64,000 nt of DNA from Novosphingobium sp. G106 (GTDB lineage: Bacteria; Pseudomonadota; Alphaproteobacteria; Sphingomonadales; Sphingomonadaceae): contig NZ_JAHOOZ010000001.1 of NCBI RefSeq assembly GCF_019075875.1, positions 4,588,001 to 4,652,000 of the forward strand, written 5' to 3'. Below are positions 1-9,202 of this stretch, in pieces. The number at the start of each line of letters is the position of its first letter. Position 1 is the stretch's first letter. Under the pieces are notes generated by a model that did no database searches, was not told where the DNA came from, and was given only the letters and a program-made list of their open reading frames with translations. The translations under genes were made by a program, and so were the position numbers.

Positions 1-124
1 AATTTCCGCTCTTCCAGATGAAGTTGCCTTCGCGGCCGGCTTTCGAGAGTTGCGTAACCGCACCTGCCGGCGTGGCAGTGGCCTGCAACGCGACAATGGT
101 TTGGACGGTGGTAATATTGGCCAT
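1..124 (-). CDS. N-terminal fragment of a probable beta-helix (pectate-lyase superfamily) protein
   Basis: The first 41 codons of a gene that leaves the window. It starts MANITTVQTIVALQ and contains the stretch LSKAGREGNFIWKSGN. From memory, an AGREG-F-W segment of this kind stands at the start of right-handed parallel beta-helix proteins (pectate lyase / GH28-like or tail-spike-like). An AAAGGA Shine-Dalgarno lies about seven bases before the ATG. The catalytic part is not visible, so the substrate cannot be judged. Family assignment is from motif memory only. Confidence 0.5.
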   Translation of the reverse strand, partial: MANITTVQTIVALQATATPAGAVTQLSKAGREGNFIWKSGN

Positions 125-204
125 GAATATGTCCTTTCGGGGATAGGCCGCCTCGGCTCGGGGCGGCCCCACTCGAATCATCGAATGGAACATATCATGA
201 ACAT

Positions 205-223
205 TTGAAATCCAACATTTCAA
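205..223. repeat. Small inverted repeat between the first two genes
   Basis: TTGAAAT (205-211) is repeated inverted as ATTTCAA (217-223) with a 5-base spacer. It lies about 80 bases upstream of the gene that starts at 124 and 30 bases after the stop of the zinc-finger gene (254). There is no T-run, so it is not a classical terminator. It may be an operator for the first gene. Confidence 0.35.
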
Positions 224-253
224 GCACTTACGGGCTCTTGGCTTGCCTTGGTT

Positions 254-559
254 TCACACCCAGCGTTTGATCGGCCCCACCTGCGGCGTCTGGTCGGGTA
301 GTTCGACGAAGGTCTCGTCGACGTAGCACCAGCCCCAGCCTTCGGGCGGGTCGTAGCCTTCGATGATCGGGTGTGCGGTCGCATGGTAATGCGCGGTGGC
401 GTGCTTGTTCGGGCTGTCGTCGCAGCAGCCGACGTGGCCGCAGGTGCGGCAGAGGCGCAGGTGAACCCACCAGTCGCCGGTCTTGAGGCATTCCTCGCAG
501 CCCTTGGCGCTCGGCGTCACCTCGTGGATCGCATCGCCGTGGCTGCATCCCTCACTCAT
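254..559 (-). CDS. UBP-type zinc-finger protein
   Basis: A 101-residue protein made almost entirely of a ubiquitin-hydrolase-type (UBP, ZnF-UBP) zinc finger: Cys5-x2-His7 near the N-terminus, CEEC, CRTCGHVGCC, then HATAHYHATAHP with regularly spaced histidines, ending in a WGWCYVDE strand. The ATG at 559 overlaps the stop of the upstream oxidoreductase gene by one base (TAATG), so the two are translationally coupled. Bacteria of this kind have no ubiquitin, so the finger probably binds some other C-terminal tail or works as a partner of the neighbouring reductase. From memory the pairing of this finger with cNMP/TrxR-like proteins recurs in bacteria. A longer frame reading upstream of the ATG overlaps the reductase and is not supported. 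Confidence 0.85.
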   Translation of the reverse strand: MSEGCSHGDAIHEVTPSAKGCEECLKTGDWWVHLRLCRTCGHVGCCDDSPNKHATAHYHATAHPIIEGYDPPEGWGWCYVDETFVELPDQTPQVGPIKRWV

Positions 560-2229
560 TACACTGTCTCCTCGCGCCGCGCCGCAGCCTGGGCCGCCAG
601 CGCCTGATGGATCTGCGCAACCACCGCCGCGCCCTCGCCGACGCCCGAGGCGACGCGCTTGACCGAGCCAGAACGGACATCGCCGATCGCGAAGACGCCG
701 GGCTTGCTGGTCTCGTGCGGCAGGGCCGGATTGGTCGTGCAGACGAAGCCGTGGGCGTCGGTCTCGACGCAGCCGTCCAGCCAGGCCGTGTTGGGATCGG
801 CGCCGATGAACAGGAACAGGTGCTTGAACTGGCAGGTCTTGTTCGAGCCGCTGGCCTTGTCGCGGAACACGGCGCCGGTGAGCCCGGTCTGGCAATCGCC
901 TTCGAGCGCGGCGATCTCCTTGCCGATGTGCAGCGTGACGTTGGGCAGGGCGGCGATGCGCTCGATCAGATAGCGCGACATGGTCGCTTCCAGCGGGCGC
1001 CGCGCGACGAGGTGAAGGTGCTTCACGCGGGCGGCGAGGAAGACGACGCCCTGGCCCGCCGAATTCCCGCCGCCGACGAGCGCGACATCCTCGCCCTCGC
1101 AGAGCTTGGCTTCGATCGGCGAGGCCCAGTAGGAGATGCCTTTGCCTTCGAACATCTCGAGCTTCTCGACATCGGGCCGGCGGTAGCGTGCGCCCGAGGC
1201 GATGACCACGGTGCGTGCCTGGACGCGGCGGTCGCCCGCGAGCTCGAGCCCGAGCGGCCTTTCGAGGCAGACCTTGCCGTCGGGGCAGTCGAGCCGCTGT
1301 ACGGCGAGCGGGATGGCGATCTCCGCGCCGAACTTGAGCGCCTGGTTGTAGGCGCGCCCGGCCAGCGCCTGGCCCGAGATGCCAGTGGGGAAGCCGAGGT
1401 AGTTCTCGATCCGGTTCGAGGCGCCGGCCTGGCCGCCATAGACGCGCTCGTCGAGCACTATGGTGGAAAGACCCTCTGAGGCGGCATAGACCGCCGCCGC
1501 GAGGCCCGCGGGCCCGGCGCCGACGATGGCGACGTCGTAGAGCTTGGTAGGATCGATCTCGGGCGTCAGTCCGAGGCAGGCGGCAAGCTCGATCTCGCTC
1601 GGCCGGCGTAGGATGGCACCGTTGGGGCAGACGACCAGCGGTAGTTCCTCGGGCAGGACGCCGATCCGCTCGACCAGTTCGTGGCCCTCCTCGTCGCGTA
1701 GCGCGTCGAGCACCAGGTAGGGATAGCCGGCACGGGCGACGAAGCCCTGCAGCTTGACCACGTCGCGGCTGCCCGGCGCGCCGATGATGATCGTGCCCGC
1801 GCCGCCTTCTTCGATCAGCCCGACGCGGCGCAGGATCAGCGCGCGCATGACCAGTTCGCCGATCTCGGCCGAGCCGATCATCAGCGCGCGCAGATGCGCG
1901 GCGTCGAAGGGCAGGGCCGTTGCGCCTTCGCTGCCGGCGCGGGCGCGGGCGATGGCCGGACGACCGGTGAGCTGGTTGACCTCGCCGGTGAACTGGCCCT
2001 GGTGCAGCGTCGTGATCAGCGCTTCCTGGTTAAGGCCATCGCGCCGCTTGACGTCGGCCGAGCCCGCGAGCAGCAGCCACGATGGCGCGTTCTGCTCACC
2101 GATGTCATAGAGCACCTGGCCCGCGGCGAAGTCCTGCGCCGGCCCGCTGGCGAAGCGCGAGACGGTTTCGATCTGCGCGGCGCTGAGCACCGGGAACATC
2201 TGATGGCGGCGTTCGGTCAGCGTGCTCAC
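559..2229 (-). CDS. Cyclic-nucleotide-binding domain fused to thioredoxin-reductase-like flavoprotein
   Basis: A 556-residue fusion. Residues 10-140 form a cNMP-binding (Crp-type) beta-barrel, 145-225 a thioredoxin/glutaredoxin-like domain (starts TIIIGAPGS, without CxxC), and 230-556 a thioredoxin-reductase-type FAD/NAD(P) module with GAGPAGL (237-243), GGQAG, a second dinucleotide site GGGNSAGQ (386-393) and AIGDVR near the end. The redox-active CxxC expected before the second nucleotide site is replaced by WASP (368-371). It therefore cannot work as a classical thioredoxin reductase; an NAD(P)H-dependent reductase of another acceptor or a ligand-gated sensor is more likely. The start is GTG at 2229, overlapping the upstream stop as GTGA. 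An internal ATG (MFPVLSAA) is an alternative start. Confidence 0.88.
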   Translation of the reverse strand: MSTLTERRHQMFPVLSAAQIETVSRFASGPAQDFAAGQVLYDIGEQNAPSWLLLAGSADVKRRDGLNQEALITTLHQGQFTGEVNQLTGRPAIARARAGSEGATALPFDAAHLRALMIGSAEIGELVMRALILRRVGLIEEGGAGTIIIGAPGSRDVVKLQGFVARAGYPYLVLDALRDEEGHELVERIGVLPEELPLVVCPNGAILRRPSEIELAACLGLTPEIDPTKLYDVAIVGAGPAGLAAAVYAASEGLSTIVLDERVYGGQAGASNRIENYLGFPTGISGQALAGRAYNQALKFGAEIAIPLAVQRLDCPDGKVCLERPLGLELAGDRRVQARTVVIASGARYRRPDVEKLEMFEGKGISYWASPIEAKLCEGEDVALVGGGNSAGQGVVFLAARVKHLHLVARRPLEATMSRYLIERIAALPNVTLHIGKEIAALEGDCQTGLTGAVFRDKASGSNKTCQFKHLFLFIGADPNTAWLDGCVETDAHGFVCTTNPALPHETSKPGVFAIGDVRSGSVKRVASGVGEGAAVVAQIHQALAAQAAARREETV

Positions 2230-3602
2230 GATTCAGGTTCCTTGAGGCCGAGGATAAGCGTCGGGATCAGTTCGGAGACCGTCGGATGAATCGGCACCGC
2301 CCAGCGCAAGGCGGATAGTGGCTGATCGGCGCTCATCATGTCCACTATCCCGTGGATCGCCTCGTCGCCGTTGGTGCCGAGGATGGCCGCGCCGAGGATC
2401 CGCTGTGTATCGGCGTCGGCGATCAGCTTCATGAAGCCCTTGGTCTCGCCCTTCTCGATCGCGCGGCCGACGCGGGTCATCGGGCGGGTGGAGATCAGGA
2501 TCTTGCGGCCCGACTTGCGCGCCTCGGTCTCGCTCATGCCGACGCGCCCGAGTGGCGGATCGATATAGAGCGCGTAGCCGGTGACGCGCTGGGCGAGGCT
2601 GCGGTCCTCGCCGTCGAGCAGGTTGGCGGCGACGATCTCGAAGTCGTTGTAGGCGGTGTGGGTGAAAGCGCCGCGGCCGTTGCAGTCGCCCAGCGCCCAG
2701 ATGCCAGGGACATTGGTTTCGAGCCTGTCGTTGACCGTGATGTAGCCGCGCTTGTCCATGGCGACGCCGGCTGCGTCCAGCCCGAGCTCGTCGGTGTTGG
2801 GCCGCCGACCGACCGCCAGGAGGACGTGGCTGCCATGGATCACCGGCTCGTCCTTGAAGCAGTCGACCGAGACTGCAACGCCTTGCTTATGCGGGGCGAG
2901 GGCGATGCAGTTGGCGCCGGTGCGCACGGTGATCCCCTCGTCTTCGAGGATGGTGCGGATCGCTTCGGAGATGTCCTCGTCCTCGCGCGCGATCAGGTGC
3001 GGCATGCGCTCGACCACGGTGACCTCGGCGCCAAAGCGGCGGTATATCTGGGCGAATTCGAGACCGATGTAGCTGCCGCCGACCACGACCAGATGCGGCG
3101 GCAGCGTGCCCAGCGCGACCATGTCGGTGTTGTCGAGGTGCGGGACCTTGTCGACGCCCGGCAGGTCCGGCACGCTGGCCCGCCCGCCGACGTTGAGGAA
3201 GATCTTCGGCGCGGTCAGTTCCTCGCCGTCCACCGCGATCGTTCGCGGCCCGGTGAAGCGGGCATGGCCGCGCAGCAGGGTCAGGCCTGCGAGGCCGCCG
3301 AGCCATTTCTCATTGTTGCCGCGCGCGTCGAGGATCACCTTGCGGGCGCGTGCTTCGACCGCCGCCATGTCGACGCCTACTGCGCCGGTGCTGACACCGA
3401 AGTCGGCGGCACGCCGCGCCAGGTGCGCGGCATAGGCGCTGGCCACGAGCGCCTTGGTCGGCATACAGCCGGTGTTGACGCATGTGCCGCCGAGGAACTT
3501 GCGCTCGATCAGCGCGACTTTCATCCCCGCCTCGACCAGCCGCCCGGCAAGCGGCGCCCCGGCCTGGCCGGCGCCGACGATGATGGCGTCGAAGGTGCGC
3601 AT
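2226..3602 (-). CDS. FAD-dependent pyridine nucleotide-disulfide oxidoreductase (mercuric reductase/Lpd-like)
   Basis: A 458-residue class-I flavoprotein disulfide reductase. It has the N-terminal FAD site IIVGAGQAGAPLAG, a redox-active disulfide GGTCVNTGCMPTKA, the NAD(P) site VVVGGSYIGLEFA, and the second FAD site ALGDCNGRGAFTHTA. The C-terminal dimerisation part ends IHPTVSELIPTLILGL, where HPT carries the catalytic histidine of the family. The N-terminal heavy-metal domain of many mercuric reductases is absent and no mer genes are nearby, so mercury reduction is not supported. The start MRTFDAIIVG (3602) shares one base with the preceding stop (TGATG). It is the second gene of a four-gene minus-strand operon. 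Confidence 0.88.
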   Translation of the reverse strand: MRTFDAIIVGAGQAGAPLAGRLVEAGMKVALIERKFLGGTCVNTGCMPTKALVASAYAAHLARRAADFGVSTGAVGVDMAAVEARARKVILDARGNNEKWLGGLAGLTLLRGHARFTGPRTIAVDGEELTAPKIFLNVGGRASVPDLPGVDKVPHLDNTDMVALGTLPPHLVVVGGSYIGLEFAQIYRRFGAEVTVVERMPHLIAREDEDISEAIRTILEDEGITVRTGANCIALAPHKQGVAVSVDCFKDEPVIHGSHVLLAVGRRPNTDELGLDAAGVAMDKRGYITVNDRLETNVPGIWALGDCNGRGAFTHTAYNDFEIVAANLLDGEDRSLAQRVTGYALYIDPPLGRVGMSETEARKSGRKILISTRPMTRVGRAIEKGETKGFMKLIADADTQRILGAAILGTNGDEAIHGIVDMMSADQPLSALRWAVPIHPTVSELIPTLILGLKEPES

Positions 3603-4056
3603 CACACCGAATAGGCGACGAATGCCGCAAGGCCGATCGCCACGGCATCCTCGATCAGCGCCGCCGGCCGGTCGCTGCCGAAGGCTGCGGCCATCCTGCC
3701 GCGCGCCCAGGCGCCGCCGAGCGTGCCGATCACTGCGCCGACCACGCCCAGCGCCAGCCCAGCCGCCGCAGAGCCCTGGTCGAGACCGATTGCCGCACCG
3801 CACAAGGCGCCGCTGGCGATCCGCGCGCCGAACTGCACGGGCACCTTGCGGCTGGGCGTCGAGGGCAGCTGGTCCGTGACAGTTCTCCGCCGGCCAGCAG
3901 GCTCAGGACCCATGGCGTGAAGCGCCAGCCGAGGAACACCAGCGGGCTGCCGTCGAGCGTCAATCCGCCGCTTGCCGCCGCCCAGGCCACTGCTGCAGGT
4001 GCCGTCATGGCGCGCAGGCCGGCGACAATTCCGATGACGAGTGCAAGAGCGAGCAT
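3602..4056 (-). pseudogene. DUF4126 family membrane protein, frameshifted
   Basis: Two reading frames together make one DUF4126-type membrane protein of about 151 residues. The first part, MLALALVIGIVAGLRAMTAP through LLAGGEL, is in one frame. VTDQLPSTPSRKVP to the C-terminus AAFVAYSV is in the next. The family core reads GELV-D-LPSTPSR. Adding one G near 3880 (GAACTGTCACG to GAACTGGTCACG) restores the frame exactly, so this is a single-base deletion or a read error. The start at 4056 has GGAG eight bases upstream. Glycine- and alanine-rich helices suggest about four membrane segments. It is the first gene of the redox operon; its function is unknown. Confidence 0.75.
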
Positions 4057-4282
4057 GAGGTTCTCCGGAGACGCCGGGATGCTCACACAGCACGCCGCCC
4101 AGGTCAAACGCGACGAACCGTTGGCGCGGAGAACCGGCGCAAAAGCGCTAGTTTTGCGGCTACGTCAAGTTTCGTCTCGCGTCAGGACGTTTGTTGCGCA
4201 CAACTTTGTTGCAAGTGCGTTTCTCACGCACCATCTTGAATGGTAGGAATGGGGGGGAGGATAGGCGAACAAGGAGTTGCTT
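4057..4282. promoter_or_regulatory. Divergent intergenic region between the redox operon and prkA operon
   Basis: About 226 bases between two divergent operons, so promoters for both must lie here. An imperfect stem (GCGCAAAAGCGC and the TTTTGCGG beside it) sits around 4135-4160, and TTGTTGCGCACAACTTTGTT near 4191-4210 is a direct/inverted TTGT-ACAA motif. No GGAAC-type stress promoter was found. No gene is seen. Confidence 0.4.
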
Positions 4283-6226
4283 ATGCCAACCGGCGATCTT
4301 TTTTCCGACTTTGCCCGCAGCTATGAAGCGAGGCGGCAGACGGAGATGTCGCTGGAAGAGTATCTCAAGGGCTGTCGCGGCGATCCCATGATGTACGCCA
4401 GCGCGCCCGAGCGATTGCTCGCAGCGATCGGTGAATCCAAACTGGTCGATACGTCGACCGACCCGCGCCTCGGCCGGATCTTCATGAACCGGACCATCCG
4501 GCTCTACCCCAGCTTCGCCGAATTCTACGGCATGGAAGAGACGATCGAGCGCATCGTCTCCTATCTGCGCCACGCCGCGCAGGGCCTCGAGGAGCGCAAG
4601 CAGGTGCTCTACCTGCTAGGTCCCGTCGGCGGCGGTAAGAGCTCGCTCGCCGAGCGCCTCAAGGCGCTGATGGAAACCCACCCGATCTACGTGCTGAAGG
4701 CCGGCGACGAGGTCAGCCCGGTGTTCGAAAGCCCGCTGGCGCTGTTCGATCCCGAGCTGCACGGCGCGATGATCGAGGACAAGTACGGCATTCCGCGCCG
4801 GCGCCTTTCCAGCCTGATCAGCCCCTGGTGCCGCAAGCGGCTCGACGAGTTCGAGGGCGACATCTCGCGCTTCAAGGTCGTCCGCTTGATGCCCAGCCGC
4901 ATCCACCAGATCGGCATCGCCAAGACCGAGCCGGGCGATGAGAACAACCAGGACATCTCAAGCCTCGTCGGCAAGGTCGACATCCGCAAGCTCGAGATGC
5001 TCAGCCAGAACGATCCCGACGCCTATTCCTATTCGGGCGGGCTCAACCGCGCGAACCAGGGCATGCTCGAATTCGTCGAGATGTTCAAAGCGCCGATCAA
5101 GATGCTCCACCCGCTGCTGACCGCGACGCAGGAGAGCAATTACATCGGCACCGAGAACATCGGCGCGATCCCGTTCACCGGCATTGTCATGGCGCACTCG
5201 AACGAGAGCGAATGGGCCAATTTCAAGAACAACAAGAACAACGAAGCCTTCATCGATCGCATCTACGTGATCAAGGTGCCCTACTGCCTGCGCGCGACCG
5301 AGGAACGGCAGATCTACGAGAAACTGATCTCGGGATCGGAGCTTGCCGCGGCGGCCTGCGCGCCGGGCACGTTCGACATGCTGGCGCGCTTCTCGGTGCT
5401 GACGCGGCTGCGCGATCACGAGAACTCCAACGCCTATTCGAAGATGCGCGTCTATGACGGCGAGAGCCTGCGCGAGGTCGATCCGCGGGCCAAGTCGATG
5501 CAGGAATACAAGGACGCTGCCGGGGTCGACGAGGGCATGGACGGCATCTCCACCCGCTTTGCCTTCAAGGCGCTGTCGGCCACGTTCAACCACGATCCGA
5601 CCGAGGTCTCGGCCGATCCCGTCCATCTGATGTACGTGCTCGAACGCATGGTGAAGGCCGAGCAGTTGCCCGGCGAGACCGAGACGAAGTATCTCGAATT
5701 CATCAAGGGCGATCTCGCGCCGCGCTATGCCGAATTCATCGGCAACGAGATCCAGAAGGCCTATCTCGAATCCTACCACGACTACGGGCAGAACCTGTTC
5801 GACCGCTATGTTGCCTATGCCGATGCCTGGATCGAGGACCTCGACTTCAAGGATCCCGATACCGGCCAGTTGCTCGACCGTGAGATCATCAACCAGGAAC
5901 TGAGCCGGATCGAGAAGCCCGCGGGGATCGCCAATCCCAAGGACTTCCGCAACGAAGTGGTCAAGTTCGCGCTGCGCATGCGCGCGGCGAACAGCGGCCG
6001 CAACCCGTCGTGGACCTCCTACGAGAAGATCCGCGAAGTGATCGAACGGCGCATGTTCAGCCAGGTCGAGGACCTGCTGCCGGTGATCAGCTTCGGTTCG
6101 AAGAAGGACGGCGATACCGAGAAGAAGCACGACGAATTCGTCGAGCGCATGATCTCCCGCGGGTACACCGCGCGGCAGGTTCGCCGGCTTGTCGAATGGT
6201 ACATGCGCGTGAAGCAGGCCGGTTGA
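4283..6226 (+). CDS. prkA: PrkA family serine protein kinase
   Basis: A 647-residue PrkA/YeaG protein. The N-terminal AAA part has a Walker A GPVGGGKSS near residues 114-122 followed by the conserved ELHGAMIEDKYGIPRRRL and SYSGGLNRANQGMLEF stretches. The C-terminal kinase-like part contains RFAFKALSATFN and ends RLVEWYMRVKQAG. AAGGAG at 4271-4276 is correctly spaced for the ATG at 4283; an in-frame TTG at 4277 is too close. In Bacillus and E. coli this family is tied to sporulation, nitrogen starvation and stationary-phase survival. It is the first gene of the conserved prkA-yeaH-spoVR operon. Confidence 0.95.
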   Translation: MPTGDLFSDFARSYEARRQTEMSLEEYLKGCRGDPMMYASAPERLLAAIGESKLVDTSTDPRLGRIFMNRTIRLYPSFAEFYGMEETIERIVSYLRHAAQGLEERKQVLYLLGPVGGGKSSLAERLKALMETHPIYVLKAGDEVSPVFESPLALFDPELHGAMIEDKYGIPRRRLSSLISPWCRKRLDEFEGDISRFKVVRLMPSRIHQIGIAKTEPGDENNQDISSLVGKVDIRKLEMLSQNDPDAYSYSGGLNRANQGMLEFVEMFKAPIKMLHPLLTATQESNYIGTENIGAIPFTGIVMAHSNESEWANFKNNKNNEAFIDRIYVIKVPYCLRATEERQIYEKLISGSELAAAACAPGTFDMLARFSVLTRLRDHENSNAYSKMRVYDGESLREVDPRAKSMQEYKDAAGVDEGMDGISTRFAFKALSATFNHDPTEVSADPVHLMYVLERMVKAEQLPGETETKYLEFIKGDLAPRYAEFIGNEIQKAYLESYHDYGQNLFDRYVAYADAWIEDLDFKDPDTGQLLDREIINQELSRIEKPAGIANPKDFRNEVVKFALRMRAANSGRNPSWTSYEKIREVIERRMFSQVEDLLPVISFGSKKDGDTEKKHDEFVERMISRGYTARQVRRLVEWYMRVKQAG

Positions 6227-6251
6227 TTTGAAGGAGGTGAGCCCAGCTTAG

Positions 6252-7562
6252 ATGTACATCGTCGATCGCCGCCTCAATCCCGGAGGCAAGAGTCTGGTCA
6301 ACCGGCAGCGCTTCCTGCGGCGGGCGAAAGCATTGGTGCAACAGGCGGTCCGCGACAGCCTCAAGGACCGCAGCATCAAGGAACTGGAGCAGGAGGGCGA
6401 AGTCACCATCGCCCGTGACGAGGTCCACGAGCCGACCTTCCGCCGCGGCTCCAGCGGCGGCAACCGCGAGCACATCCTTCCGGGCAACAAGGAATATCTC
6501 CAGGGCGACGAGATCGAGCGGCCGCCTTCGGGCGGCCAGGGCGCCGGCGGGCACCAGGGCGACGGCGAGGACGAGTTCCGCTTCGTGCTCAGCCGCGAGG
6601 AATTCCTCGACATGTTCCTCGAAGACTTGGAATTGCCCGAGCTCGCCAAGAAGAAGCTGACCAGCGGCGAAGCGCAAGGAGTGCGCCAGGCCGGCTATTC
6701 GACCAGCGGTAGCCCTTCGGCGCTGTCGATCGGCCGCACCATGCGCAATTCGATGTCGCGCCGCATCGCGCTGAAGCGGCCGCGCGGCGAGGACATGCTC
6801 AAGCTGGAAGAGGAGATCGCCCGGCTCGAAGCGCTCCCCGGCGACCACGCGGATGAGATCGCCAAGCTGCGCGAGGAGTACGAGCGGCTCGACCGGCGGC
6901 GCAAGCTGATCACCTACGTCGATCCGATCGACCTGCGCTACCGCCGGTTCGAGCCGACGCCCAAGCCGATCAGCCAGGCGGTGATGTTCTGCCTGATGGA
7001 CGTCTCGGGCTCGATGACCGAGCACATGAAGGATCTCGCCAAGCGGTTCTACGCGCTGCTCCACCTTTTCCTCAAGCGCTGTTACCGCCACGTCGAGGTC
7101 GTCTTCATCCGCCACACCGACAAGGCCGAGGAAGTTGACGAGGAGACCTTCTTCTACAGCCGCGAGACCGGCGGCACCCTGGTCTCGACCGCGCTCGAAA
7201 AGATGCTCCAGGTGATGAAGGACCGCTATTCTCCCGAGGACTGGAACATCTACGTCGCCCAGGCCTCCGACGGCGACAACATGCCGAGCGACACGGCCAA
7301 GACCATTTCGCTGATGGCCGAGGGCATCCTGCCCCACGCGCAATACGTTGCCTACCTCGAAGTCGGCCGCGAGGAGGACCCGATGATGTCGATGGGCGGG
7401 CCCTTGATGCGCGCCAGCGATCTCTGGCGGTCCTACGAGCAGATCGGCAAGGCCGGTGGCAAGTTCGTCATGCGCAAGGTTCACCACCGGCGCGAAATCT
7501 ACCCCGTGTTCCGCGAGCTCTTCGCGAAGCGCGGCATGGCCGAGCGGGGGGCGAAGGCATGA
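6252..7562 (+). CDS. yeaH: YeaH/YhbH family protein (DUF444)
   Basis: A 436-residue DUF444 protein. It begins MYIVDRRLNPGGKSLVNRQRF, has a glycine-rich linker (about 65-105), and a von Willebrand-A-like domain with a MIDAS-type LMDVSGSM motif (about 248-255) and FFYSRETGGTLVS. These are the family hallmarks. An AAGGAGGTG ribosome-binding site lies in the 25-base gap after prkA. The stop overlaps the next start (ATGA). YeaH is the usual partner of the PrkA/YeaG kinase; the biochemical role of the pair is not settled. Confidence 0.93.
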   Translation: MYIVDRRLNPGGKSLVNRQRFLRRAKALVQQAVRDSLKDRSIKELEQEGEVTIARDEVHEPTFRRGSSGGNREHILPGNKEYLQGDEIERPPSGGQGAGGHQGDGEDEFRFVLSREEFLDMFLEDLELPELAKKKLTSGEAQGVRQAGYSTSGSPSALSIGRTMRNSMSRRIALKRPRGEDMLKLEEEIARLEALPGDHADEIAKLREEYERLDRRRKLITYVDPIDLRYRRFEPTPKPISQAVMFCLMDVSGSMTEHMKDLAKRFYALLHLFLKRCYRHVEVVFIRHTDKAEEVDEETFFYSRETGGTLVSTALEKMLQVMKDRYSPEDWNIYVAQASDGDNMPSDTAKTISLMAEGILPHAQYVAYLEVGREEDPMMSMGGPLMRASDLWRSYEQIGKAGGKFVMRKVHHRREIYPVFRELFAKRGMAERGAKA

Positions 7563-9124
7563 CCGCGCGCAAGGCCGTGAAACTGGCGGAAAAGCCTCTC
7601 TACGAAGGTAGCGACTGGAACTTCGACACGATCCAGCGGATCTACGACACGGTCGAGAAAGTCGCCGGCGAAGAGCTGGCGTTGAACACCTATCCCAACC
7701 AGATTGAGGTGATCACGGCCGAGCAGATGCTCGACGCCTACAGCTCGACGGGCATGCCGCTGCTCTACAACCACTGGTCGTTCGGCAAGCAGTTCCTCAG
7801 CAACGAGCTGATGTACCGCAAGGGGCAGCGTGGCCTCGCCTACGAGTTGGTGATCAACTCGGACCCCTGCATCAACTACATCATGGAAGAGAACTCGGCG
7901 ACGATGCAGACACTGGTCCTCGCCCATGCGGCGTTCGGCCACAATCACTTCTTCAAGAACAACTACCTGTTCAAGCAGTGGACCGATGCCGAGGGGATTC
8001 TCGACTACCTCGAATTCGCCAAGCGCTACATCTCGCAGTGCGAGGAGCGTTACGGCCAGCTCCAGGTCGAACGGCTGCTCGATGCCGCCCATTCGTTGAG
8101 CCGGCAGGGCGTGCACCGCTACCCGCGCGGATCGGCGCGCGATCTCAAGGCGGAAATGGCACGCGAGAACGTGCGCCATGCCCAGCGCGAGAAGGATTAC
8201 AACGACCTTTACCGGACGCTGCCCAAGGCCACGGGCAAAAAGGCCGAACCCGCCAGCGCGCGCGCCCTGGCGCTAAACTTGCCGCAGGAGAACGTGCTCT
8301 ATTTCCTAGAGAAGTCGGCGCCGCGGCTCGCCCCCTGGCAGCGAGAGATCCTGCGCATCACCCGCGTGCTGGCGCAGTACTTCTATCCGCAGGGCCAGAC
8401 CAAGGTGATGAACGAGGGCGCGGCCTGCTACGTCCACTACCGGATCATGACCGCGCTGCACGCCCGCGGCCACATCACCGAGGGTTCGTTCCTCGAATTC
8501 CTCACCTCGCACACCAATGTCGTGAGCCAGCCGATGTTCGATTCGGGGCGCTACGGCGGGCTCAATCCCTATTGGGTCGGCTACAACATGATGGAGGACA
8601 TCGCCCGCGTATGCGTCGACCCGACCGAGGAGGACCGCTCCTGGTTCCCCGACATCGCCGGCGGCGGCGATGTCGAGGGTACGCTCAAGCACATCTGGGC
8701 CAACTATCGCGACGAAAGCTTCATTTCGCAGTTCCTCTCGCCGCGGCTGATGCGCAACTGGCGCATGTTCAAGATCGCCGACCGTGAGAAGGAAGAGGCG
8801 ATGAAGGTCGACGCGATCCACGACGAGCGCGGCTATCGCGAAATCCGCCGCGCGCTGGCGCGTCAGTATGACATCTCGTGGCAGGAGCCTGACATTCAGA
8901 TCGTGGACGTCGACCTTGCCGGCGACCGCAAGCTGGTGCTCGAACATCACGTGACCAACGGCGTGCTGCTTTCCGAGAAGGACGCTGACAAGGTGGTCCA
9001 GCACCTCGCCGATCTCTGGGGCTACGAAGTCGTGCTCAATGAGGTCGACGACGAGACCAAGTCGTCGCTCAAGGAACACAAGGCCCGGCCAAGGGCCAAC
9101 GGGCCGAGGCTGGCCGAAGGCTGA
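7559..9124 (+). CDS. spoVR: SpoVR family protein
   Basis: A 521-residue SpoVR/YcgB protein. Typical stretches are LLYNHWSFGKQF, YELVINSDPCINYIMEEN, LAHAAFGHNHFFKNN, PQGQTKVMNEGAACYVHY and RYGGLNPYWVGY. The many conserved His, Asp and Glu residues suggest a metal-binding catalytic core, but no reaction is established. In Bacillus the family member is needed for normal spore cortex; in Gram-negatives it goes with prkA and yeaH, as here. It starts inside the yeaH stop (4-base overlap), so the three genes are one translationally coupled operon. Confidence 0.94.
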   Translation: MTARKAVKLAEKPLYEGSDWNFDTIQRIYDTVEKVAGEELALNTYPNQIEVITAEQMLDAYSSTGMPLLYNHWSFGKQFLSNELMYRKGQRGLAYELVINSDPCINYIMEENSATMQTLVLAHAAFGHNHFFKNNYLFKQWTDAEGILDYLEFAKRYISQCEERYGQLQVERLLDAAHSLSRQGVHRYPRGSARDLKAEMARENVRHAQREKDYNDLYRTLPKATGKKAEPASARALALNLPQENVLYFLEKSAPRLAPWQREILRITRVLAQYFYPQGQTKVMNEGAACYVHYRIMTALHARGHITEGSFLEFLTSHTNVVSQPMFDSGRYGGLNPYWVGYNMMEDIARVCVDPTEEDRSWFPDIAGGGDVEGTLKHIWANYRDESFISQFLSPRLMRNWRMFKIADREKEEAMKVDAIHDERGYREIRRALARQYDISWQEPDIQIVDVDLAGDRKLVLEHHVTNGVLLSEKDADKVVQHLADLWGYEVVLNEVDDETKSSLKEHKARPRANGPRLAEG

Positions 9125-9202
9125 AGCCCGCAAATCCGCTTCTCTCTGTCACAATTTGGGAGTATGCCCATCACATAAGGACAGGGGACAGGAGCGACTT
9201 TG

